A stretch of DNA of 11,488 nucleotides from Fidelibacterota bacterium. Lineage in GTDB: Bacteria > Fidelibacterota > JAANXI01. Below, one piece after another: positions 5,525-11,488 of this stretch. The DNA lies in NCBI GenBank assembly GCA_018263365.1, contig JAANXI010000011.1, positions 1 through 11,488 on the forward strand, read 5' to 3'. The position numbers were made by a program, and so were the translations under genes. The notes below the pieces were generated by a model that was not told the origin of the DNA, made no database searches, and saw only the letters and a program-made list of their open reading frames with translations. Positions within the stretch are counted from its first letter, which is position 1. Every line of letters begins with the position of its first letter.

Positions 5525-6808
5525 ATGAATATGGACCGCCCACTCACACATCACATCCAGCCCGACAAGCAGCCGCTCTCCCTGAAAAAGTACGAAAAAC
5601 AGGGCGGGTATCAGGCTGTGCAGAAAGCCCTCCGCGATTTTGATCCGGTAGATTTGCAGAATCACGTGAAAGAAGCCGGATTGAAGGGCCGCGGTGGCGC
5701 AGGATTTAATACCGGGCTCAAATGGAGCTTCGTCCCCATGGGAGATGATGCACCACGCCCCAAATACTTGGTCGCAAACGCCGATGAGATGGAGCCGGGT
5801 ACCTTTAAAGATCGACTCCTGATGGAATCGAATCCGCACCTGTTCCTTGAAGGAATTATCCTCTCCGCTTACGCCATCGGAGCGGAAAAATCGTATATTT
5901 TTCTTCGCTGGGCGTATCATTTATCAAAGAAAAATCTGGAAAAGGCGATTGCCGGGGCGTATGAGAATAATTATCTCGGCGAAAATATCCAGGGTTCGGG
6001 TTTTAATCTTGATCTACACATCCATATCAGCGCCGGTCGGTATATTTGCGGTGAAGAGACCGCACTGTTGAATGCGTTGGAAGGCAAACGGGCGAATCCG
6101 CGGGCCAAACCGCCGTTCCCCCAGACCAGCGGATTATGGGGTAAACCAACCATCGTGCAGAACGTGGAAACACTTGCGAATGTACCAGGTATCGTGAATA
6201 ACGGTATCAATTGGTACAAAGATATCAGCAACAGTGAGGAAGACGGCGGCACGAAGCTGTACGGTGTCAGTGGGAAGGTAAAGAATCCCGGTCTCTGGGA
6301 GCTGCCGATGGGAACCACCTCCCGCGAAATTATCGAAGAGCACGCCGGCGGCATGCAGGATGGACTAAAACTGAACGGCTGGCTGCCCGGTGGGGCGTCG
6401 ACCGATTTTATGGTGGAAGAGCACCTGGATGTTCCCATGGATTATGGTTCCGTTATGGAAATCGGCAGCCGACTGGGAACCGGAACGATGATTGTGCTGG
6501 ATGACCAAACCTGTCCGGTGGGAATGATTGAGAACCTCGAGCACTTCTTCGCGCAGGAATCCTGCGGATGGTGTACCCCATGCCGCGACGGTCTTCCCTG
6601 GACAGAAAAGATTTTACACGCCATTGAGCACGGCGAGGGGAAAATGGAAGACCTGGACCAGTTAGCGCGGCATTCAAAGTGGCTTGGTCCCGGGAAAACC
6701 TATTGTGCATTGGCTCCCGGCGCTGTCGAACCACTGCAGAGCGGACTCAAATACTTCCGCGAAGATTTTGAACGACACATTAATGAACAAAGGTGTCCCT
6801 GGAGTTAA
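5525..6808 (+). CDS. nuoF: NADH-quinone oxidoreductase subunit F (NADH- and FMN-binding)
   Basis: Entry point of electrons: binds NADH and FMN and passes electrons to cluster N3. The 427 residues show the glycine-rich loop GRGGAGFNTGLKW (55-67), the acidic ANADEMEPG segment (84-92), the FMN-region motif ICGEETALLNALEG (174-187) and PTIVQNVET (208-216). N3 ligands are Cys347, Cys350 and Cys353 (CGWCTPC) and Cys394 in TYCALAPGA. Length and motifs match E. coli NuoF (445). Two close starts exist, ATG 5525 and ATG 5531; neither has a strong ribosome binding site, in line with coupling to nuoE. nuoG begins five bases after the stop. Confidence 0.98.
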   Translation: MNMDRPLTHHIQPDKQPLSLKKYEKQGGYQAVQKALRDFDPVDLQNHVKEAGLKGRGGAGFNTGLKWSFVPMGDDAPRPKYLVANADEMEPGTFKDRLLMESNPHLFLEGIILSAYAIGAEKSYIFLRWAYHLSKKNLEKAIAGAYENNYLGENIQGSGFNLDLHIHISAGRYICGEETALLNALEGKRANPRAKPPFPQTSGLWGKPTIVQNVETLANVPGIVNNGINWYKDISNSEEDGGTKLYGVSGKVKNPGLWELPMGTTSREIIEEHAGGMQDGLKLNGWLPGGASTDFMVEEHLDVPMDYGSVMEIGSRLGTGTMIVLDDQTCPVGMIENLEHFFAQESCGWCTPCRDGLPWTEKILHAIEHGEGKMEDLDQLARHSKWLGPGKTYCALAPGAVEPLQSGLKYFREDFERHINEQRCPWS

Positions 6809-6813
6809 GTTTT

Positions 6814-9531
6814 ATGCCGACGATTTATATAGACGACAATCCTTACGAAGTCAAAGAGGGGAAGAACCTGCTGGATGCAGTTCTGTCCCTTGGTGAAGAC
6901 CTCCCGTATTTCTGCTGGCACCCGGATTTAGGCTCAGTCGGGGCCTGCCGACAGTGTGCCGTGATTCAGTTCCAGGATGAAGAGGACGAGCAGGGACGCC
7001 TGGTAATGGCGTGTATGACGCCGGCTTCGGAAGGGACACGTATTTCCATTCAGCATCCGGATGCCAGCCAATTTCGCGAGAATGTCATCGAATGGCTGAT
7101 GGTCAATCATCCGCACGATTGTCCGGTCTGTGATGAGGGCGGCGAATGCCACCTGCAGGATATGACGGTGATGAGCGGACATAATTACCGCGATTTTCGG
7201 TTCAAAAAACGGACGCACCGCAACCAGGATTTGGGACCGTTCATCAATCATGAGATGAACCGGTGTATCGCCTGCTACCGTTGCGTGCGGTACTACCGCG
7301 ATTATGCCGGCGGCGGTGACCTCCAGGCGTTTGCTGCCCATGATCATGTCTATTTTGGGCGTCACGAAGATGGTGTGCTGGAAAGCGAATTCAGCGGGAA
7401 CCTCGTTGAGGTTTGTCCAACGGGGGTTTTCACCGATAAGACGCTGAAACGCCATTATACCCGGAAATGGGACTTACAGTCCGCACCTTCTATATGTAAT
7501 CATTGCGGACTCGGATGTAATACCATCGCCGGTGAACGTTACGGTACGCTTCGGCGGATACTCAATCGGTATAATAGTTCTGTGAATGGTAGCTTTCTCT
7601 GCGATCGCGGACGCTTCGGTTACGAATTTGTGAATGACGATGCCCGGATTTTGACTCCGGTCATGAAAAACGTGGAAACCCGACAGTTCGAGGAAGTCTC
7701 CGAAGACGATGCGGTTGCGAAGATCGCTGAGCTGACCAGAGATAAGAACAGCGTCATCGGGATTGGATCGCCGAGAGCCTCGCTGGAATCGAATTTTGCA
7801 CTGCGTACGCTGGTTGGTTCCAATCGGTATTCATCTGGCATGAGCAACGCCGAAACTGAATTGGTGAATTTATCCCGACAGATTTTAAATGATGGCCCCG
7901 CTCACTCAGCATCTCTGAAAGACGTGGAAAAGTCCGATGCGGTGTTGGTCTTGGGGGAAGACCTGACGAATACCGCGCCGATGATGGCGCTGGCGGTACG
8001 GCAGGCGGTCCGGAATCAACCGGTTGAAAAAGCAAAGCAGGCCGGGATCCCTGAGTGGAATGATAATGCCGTCCGCGAATTAATACAGGATGAAAAGGGA
8101 CCGCTGTACCTGGCGACGCCGACCAACACGAAATTAGATGATGTCGCCACAAAAACTTACAACGCCGCACCGCAGGATTTAGCGCGGTTCGGTTTTGCAG
8201 TGGCGCAGTTCCTGGCTGAGGAATCGCCAAAAGTGATTGGGCTGGATGAAGATGTGAAATCTATGGCTAAAAGCGCCGCTGATGCGCTGAAAAATGCGAA
8301 AAGACCGCTGGTCATCTCCGGCACAAGCCTGTTGAATAAATCGCTTATCCAATCAGCGGCAAACGTAGCCTGGAGTCTCTGCGCCAACGGCAAGAAAGCC
8401 GAAATCGCATTGACTGTTCCGGAAGCCAATAGCATGGGCATGAGCTTCCTCGAAGGACAGGGGATCGAGTCGGCATTCGAGCGGGCGGCAAGCGATGATA
8501 TTAAGACCGCAATTATTCTGGAAAATGATCTGACGCGGCGCGTCGATTCCAAAGCCTGGAACCAGTTTCTGAAGAACGTGGAAAATATCGTGGTCATTGA
8601 CCATCTGGAAAACGAAACAACAGCGGCGGCGGATATTTTACTACCGGCCGGCACCTTTGCTGACAGTGACGGTACGTTAATTAATAATGAAGGTCGTGCA
8701 CAGCGCTTCTTCCAGGCTTTCGAAGATGACAGCGCCGTTCAGGAGTCGTGGCGCTGGTTGCAGGGTGTACTCGATCTCGGGAAAGATACCGATGTGAGCG
8801 ATTGGTACTCCCTCGATAACGTCTTCAGTGCGATGACCAAGAGCGTCGATACGTTCAAGGGCGATATTGTAGTCGCCCCCGATGCGAAATTTCGCATCAA
8901 TGATCAGAAAATTCCGCGGTCGCCCTACCGCTACAGCGGACGCACCGCAATGAAGGCAAATGTGGATATCCACGTACACAAACCACCACAGGACCCGGAC
9001 TCGCCGCTGAGTTTCTCCATGGAAGGCTATTCCGGGAAGCAGCCGTCTGGTTTGACTTCGTTTTTCTGGTCTCCGGGCTGGAACTCCGTGCAGTCGACCA
9101 ACAAGTATAAAAACGAGGTCGGCGGAGAATTGCGAGGGGGCGATCCTGGCATCAGGCTGATAGAGCCGAAGAGAAATGCCTCCCCTAAATATTTTACGGA
9201 AGTACCGGAACCGTTCAGTCCGCGGGAAGGTGAATGGCTGAGCATTCCGCTGCATCACATCTTTGGCAGCGAAGAGTTGAGTGCGAAATCCTTCGGATTA
9301 TCCAAGCGCGCGCCGGAACCGTATGTGGCACTAAACCCATCCAGTGCGGAAAAACTTGGCCTGCAGATGGAGAGCCGGGTGTCTGTAAAACTGGACGGGA
9401 CAGAGCATACACTACCGATTACTTTACACGAAAATCTACCGGATGGAGTAATAGGATTGCCGGTTGGCTTGCCGGATTTCAACGGAATTCCGCTGCCCAA
9501 CTGGTCGAAAATCAGCGGAGCAACTGAATAA
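6814..9531 (+). CDS. nuoG: NADH-quinone oxidoreductase subunit G (with N7 cluster)
   Basis: Largest peripheral subunit, 905 residues (E. coli 908), carrying the iron-sulfur wire from the NADH module. In order: a [2Fe-2S] N1b site (Cys34, 45, 48, 67), the His-Cys N5 site (His99, Cys103, 106, 112), N4 (Cys151, 154, 157, 201), N7 (Cys228, 231, 235, 263), then a degenerate molybdopterin-oxidoreductase domain to the C-terminus. These positions are the same as I recall for E. coli. A segment about 690-780, including RYSGRTAMKAN, matches the large insertion characteristic of E. coli-type NuoG. ATG 6814 is chosen over GTG 6793 because it gives MPTIYIDDNPYEV, aligned with the E. coli start, and has GGAG (6801-6804) nine bases before it. 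The stop overlaps the nuoH start by one base (TAATG). Confidence 0.98.
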   Translation: MPTIYIDDNPYEVKEGKNLLDAVLSLGEDLPYFCWHPDLGSVGACRQCAVIQFQDEEDEQGRLVMACMTPASEGTRISIQHPDASQFRENVIEWLMVNHPHDCPVCDEGGECHLQDMTVMSGHNYRDFRFKKRTHRNQDLGPFINHEMNRCIACYRCVRYYRDYAGGGDLQAFAAHDHVYFGRHEDGVLESEFSGNLVEVCPTGVFTDKTLKRHYTRKWDLQSAPSICNHCGLGCNTIAGERYGTLRRILNRYNSSVNGSFLCDRGRFGYEFVNDDARILTPVMKNVETRQFEEVSEDDAVAKIAELTRDKNSVIGIGSPRASLESNFALRTLVGSNRYSSGMSNAETELVNLSRQILNDGPAHSASLKDVEKSDAVLVLGEDLTNTAPMMALAVRQAVRNQPVEKAKQAGIPEWNDNAVRELIQDEKGPLYLATPTNTKLDDVATKTYNAAPQDLARFGFAVAQFLAEESPKVIGLDEDVKSMAKSAADALKNAKRPLVISGTSLLNKSLIQSAANVAWSLCANGKKAEIALTVPEANSMGMSFLEGQGIESAFERAASDDIKTAIILENDLTRRVDSKAWNQFLKNVENIVVIDHLENETTAAADILLPAGTFADSDGTLINNEGRAQRFFQAFEDDSAVQESWRWLQGVLDLGKDTDVSDWYSLDNVFSAMTKSVDTFKGDIVVAPDAKFRINDQKIPRSPYRYSGRTAMKANVDIHVHKPPQDPDSPLSFSMEGYSGKQPSGLTSFFWSPGWNSVQSTNKYKNEVGGELRGGDPGIRLIEPKRNASPKYFTEVPEPFSPREGEWLSIPLHHIFGSEELSAKSFGLSKRAPEPYVALNPSSAEKLGLQMESRVSVKLDGTEHTLPITLHENLPDGVIGLPVGLPDFNGIPLPNWSKISGATE

Positions 9532-10487
9532 TGATTACTTCTGCACATACCGTACTTGCTGCGTTAGGCGTATTATTGGGCGTGTTTACCATCGCCCCCG
9601 GACTGATTTGGCTGGAACGCCGCTTACTGGCTGTCTGGCAGGATCGATACGGCCCGAATCGGGTCGGACCGTTCGGTATTTTGCAGGTGGTCGCCGATAT
9701 GATCAAAATTTTTACCAAGGAAGACTGGGTTCCGCCGTTTGCAGATAAACCGGTGTTCATTATCGCTCCAACGATAATTATGCTCAGTACTTTGATGTCA
9801 TTTGCTGTGGTTCCCGTCGGCCCGAATATCGGCGTCATCGATATGAACATCGGCCTGCTCTTTTTCCTCGCCATGTCATCCATGGGAGCCTATAGTGTGG
9901 TGCTTGCCGGGTGGGCCTCCAACAACAAATATTCACTGCTCGGCGGGATGCGCGGCGCTTCCCAGATGATCAGCTATGAAGTCTTTATGGGGCTTTCCCT
10001 CCTCGGCGTCGTGTTGATGAACGGTTCCTTCAACTTACGCGAAATTGTGCTGGCACAGGAAGGCATGTGGAATGTCATTCCACAATTCTTTGGCTTCCTT
10101 ATTTTTCTGCTCGCCGGCCTGGCGGAATCGCACCGTCTGCCTCTGGATGTCCCGGAAGCCGAAAGTGAAATTATCGCTGGCTTTCATTCCGAATATTCCG
10201 GGATGAAGTTCGGTATGTTTTTCGTTGGCGAATACATCGGCGTGACTCTGGTTTCCGCCATGATCGCCACGCTGTTTTTCGGCGGCTGGCTCGGACCGTG
10301 GTTCCCGCCAATCGTCTGGATGCTGATTAAGACGTTTGCTTTTATTTGCTTATTTATCTTACTCCGCGCATCACTGCCGCGCCCACGCTACGACCAATTA
10401 TTGTCGTACGGCTGGAAGGTGATGCTGCCACTGGCAATACTAAACCTGATGGTCACCGGCGCCATCGTCGTTGCGACCACAGGATAA
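9531..10487 (+). CDS. nuoH: NADH-quinone oxidoreductase subunit H
   Basis: Membrane subunit that seats the hydrophilic arm and forms the quinone-chamber entrance. It has 318 residues with about eight membrane helices. Conserved loops are ERRLLAVWQDRYGPNRVGP (29-47), LPLDVPEAESEIIAGFHSEY (203-222) with its run of Glu residues implicated in proton coupling, and RASLPRPRYDQL (279-290) near the end. The start ATG overlaps the nuoG stop as TAATG, with GGAG (9517-9520) inside nuoG ten bases upstream, which indicates translational coupling between the peripheral NuoG and membrane NuoH. The C-terminus is close to E. coli NuoH (325 residues). Confidence 0.98.
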   Translation: MITSAHTVLAALGVLLGVFTIAPGLIWLERRLLAVWQDRYGPNRVGPFGILQVVADMIKIFTKEDWVPPFADKPVFIIAPTIIMLSTLMSFAVVPVGPNIGVIDMNIGLLFFLAMSSMGAYSVVLAGWASNNKYSLLGGMRGASQMISYEVFMGLSLLGVVLMNGSFNLREIVLAQEGMWNVIPQFFGFLIFLLAGLAESHRLPLDVPEAESEIIAGFHSEYSGMKFGMFFVGEYIGVTLVSAMIATLFFGGWLGPWFPPIVWMLIKTFAFICLFILLRASLPRPRYDQLLSYGWKVMLPLAILNLMVTGAIVVATTG

Positions 10488-10501
10488 AGGGGAATATATA
10501 G

Positions 10502-11017
10502 ATGTTTAGTGTACTGCGAAGTATCTGGATTGTGCTGAAACACACCTTCCGGAAGCGGGAAACCGTGCAGTATCCGGAGGAGAAGCCGGACCTCTCACCC
10601 CGCTACCGCGGACGGATTGTTCTGTCCCGCGACCCTGACGGGGGAGAGCGCTGCGTCGGCTGCTATCTCTGCGCCGTGGCATGTCCGGTCGATTGTATTT
10701 CCCTGCAGGCCACTGAAGATGAGAATGGGCGTCGTTATCCTGAATTTTTCCGGATCAATTTCTCAAGATGCATTTACTGCGGGTATTGCGAAGATGCCTG
10801 CCCGACCTACGCCATCCAGCTGACACCGGATTTCGAAATGGCCGAGTACGACCGGAATAATCTGGTCTATGAAAAAGAAGATCTCCTGATCAGCGGCGAA
10901 GGCAAATATCCCGGCTATCACTTCTATAAAGTAGCCGGCCTTGCTATCGGTGGGAAAGATAAGGGTGAAGCACAGAACGAAGAAGAACCGGTCGATATAC
11001 ATTCATTAATGCCATAG
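10502..11017 (+). CDS. nuoI: NADH-quinone oxidoreductase subunit I (two [4Fe-4S] clusters)
   Basis: Ferredoxin-like subunit carrying clusters N6a and N6b between NuoG and NuoB. Two CxxCxxCxxxCP motifs are visible: Cys51, 54, 57, 61 and Cys90, 93, 96, 100. In this fold the fourth Cys of each motif serves the other cluster. Cys65 is an additional, non-ligand cysteine. The 171 residues lack about nine N-terminal residues found in E. coli NuoI; an in-frame TAG (10499-10501) directly before the ATG fixes the start. AAAGGGGA (10487-10494) is a good ribosome binding site. The C-terminal end (YEKEDLLISGEGKYPGY, then HSLMP) closely follows the E. coli form. Confidence 0.98.
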   Translation: MFSVLRSIWIVLKHTFRKRETVQYPEEKPDLSPRYRGRIVLSRDPDGGERCVGCYLCAVACPVDCISLQATEDENGRRYPEFFRINFSRCIYCGYCEDACPTYAIQLTPDFEMAEYDRNNLVYEKEDLLISGEGKYPGYHFYKVAGLAIGGKDKGEAQNEEEPVDIHSLMP

Positions 11018-11039
11018 AAATTTAACACGAGCGAGTCAC

Positions 11040-11488
11040 ATGACCGTTGTATTTTACATTGCCGCCGCAGTTGCAATTATCTCCACCCTGATGGTGATCA
11101 CCCGGAAGAACGCGGTACATGCGCTGCTATACATGATTGTTTCACTGTTCGGAGCCGCTATCATTTTCTACTCAATCGGCGCTCCATTTGTCGCAGCGCT
11201 GGAAGTGATTGTCTATGCCGGCGCGATTATGGTGCTCTTTATCTTCGTCGTGATGATGCTGAACCTCGGCAAAAAGGCAGAAGAGCAGGAACGACAGTGG
11301 CTTACCCCGGGGATTTGGATCGGTCCAGCGATTTTGGCGGTGATTTTAGGCGCTGAATTCGTGTACATCCTGAGCACCGGTCACGTGACACCGCCTGCAA
11401 CCACAGCGGTGGAGCCAAAACAAGTGGGTCTGGAGTTGTACACCACTTATCTGCTGGGCGTGGAACTCGCAGGTATGCTAGATCGGAA
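11040..11488 (+). CDS. nuoJ: NADH-quinone oxidoreductase subunit J, 3'-truncated by contig end
   Basis: Membrane subunit of the proton-pumping arm. About 146 genuine residues are present of a family length near 180. Helices lie at about 3-21, 27-46, 52-75 and 91-111, and a fifth is just starting at the end. The third carries the signature EVIVYAGAIMVLFIFVVMML (55-74), with Tyr59 in the segment that changes between a regular helix and a pi-bulge in complex I structures. QERQW (83-87) and WIGPAIL (93-99) match E. coli. The last codons would read Asp-Arg-Lys after GVELAGML, where the family continues with hydrophobic residues; the final nine bases look like adapter, so the natural sequence probably ends at 11479. 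There is only a weak ribosome binding site. Confidence 0.95.
   Translation, partial: MTVVFYIAAAVAIISTLMVITRKNAVHALLYMIVSLFGAAIIFYSIGAPFVAALEVIVYAGAIMVLFIFVVMMLNLGKKAEEQERQWLTPGIWIGPAILAVILGAEFVYILSTGHVTPPATTAVEPKQVGLELYTTYLLGVELAGMLDR
11480..11488 (+). other. Probable Illumina adapter remnant at the contig end
   Basis: The terminal nine bases are AGATCGGAA, the exact beginning of the standard Illumina read-through adapter. They sit at the last base of the window and turn a hydrophobic NuoJ helix into charged residues. A given nine-base match at a fixed place has a chance of 1 in 262,144. I infer untrimmed adapter rather than biology. Confidence 0.85.

Noticed and set aside
5105..5920. 271-codon open frame on the minus strand
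   Set aside because: It lies opposite nuoE and nuoF, whose motifs are unmistakable, and its translation shows no recognisable family.
6793..6813. GTG start seven codons upstream for nuoG
   Set aside because: It overlaps the nuoF end, lacks a well-placed ribosome binding site and adds residues not present in E. coli NuoG; ATG 6814 fits both criteria.

Overview
The window is a bacterial contig fragment of roughly balanced base composition carrying a 5' gene remnant, two housekeeping genes (trpS, rpiB) and the first nine genes of a respiratory complex I operon, all on the + strand. The last nine bases match the start of the common Illumina adapter, so position 11488 is probably the physical end of the assembled contig and nuoJ is cut there.

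Layout. Bases 1-314 hold a C-terminal fragment resembling plant-type ferredoxin-NADP+ reductase, with an in-frame stop just before its conserved CGL-GME motif. A promoter-like sequence (312-346) precedes trpS (370-1407), and rpiB (1425-1862) follows 17 bases later. Next is a 333-base AT-rich gap (1863-2195), the only sizeable non-coding stretch. It holds a promoter candidate, an 11-bp perfect inverted repeat, a 7-6-7 operator-like palindrome, a partly repeated motif and a tiny open frame with three consecutive Trp codons. It ends at a strong ribosome binding site for nuoA, which starts with TTG.

From 2196 to the end the order is nuoA, B, CD (fused), E, F, G, H, I, J, with gaps from -1 to 44 bases. 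This is the Escherichia coli gene order, and the proteins are of the E. coli kind: fused NuoCD, a 905-residue NuoG with the extra N7 cluster cysteines and the large C-terminal insertion, and NuoI ending in a matching tail. NuoE, F and G form the NADH-oxidising module (FMN plus N1a, N3, N1b, N4, N5, N7). NuoB, CD and I carry electrons to quinone (N6a, N6b, N2). NuoA, H and J belong to the membrane proton-pumping arm. nuoK to nuoN would lie beyond the contig end.

The host cannot be named from this sequence. The nuo cluster looks gammaproteobacterial. However, TrpRS is of the GDRPTG/HLGH subtype known from Gram-positives, and RpiB is of the Glu-base subtype best known from Mycobacterium rather than the Cys-base E. 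coli kind. A non-gammaproteobacterial, probably uncultured lineage with an E. coli-type complex I is my inference. Clear AAGGAG-type ribosome binding sites argue against a typical Bacteroidota host. I see no mobile element, CRISPR array, tRNA or rRNA gene, and no evidence of a new multi-gene system. The unexplained content is mainly in the nuoA leader.
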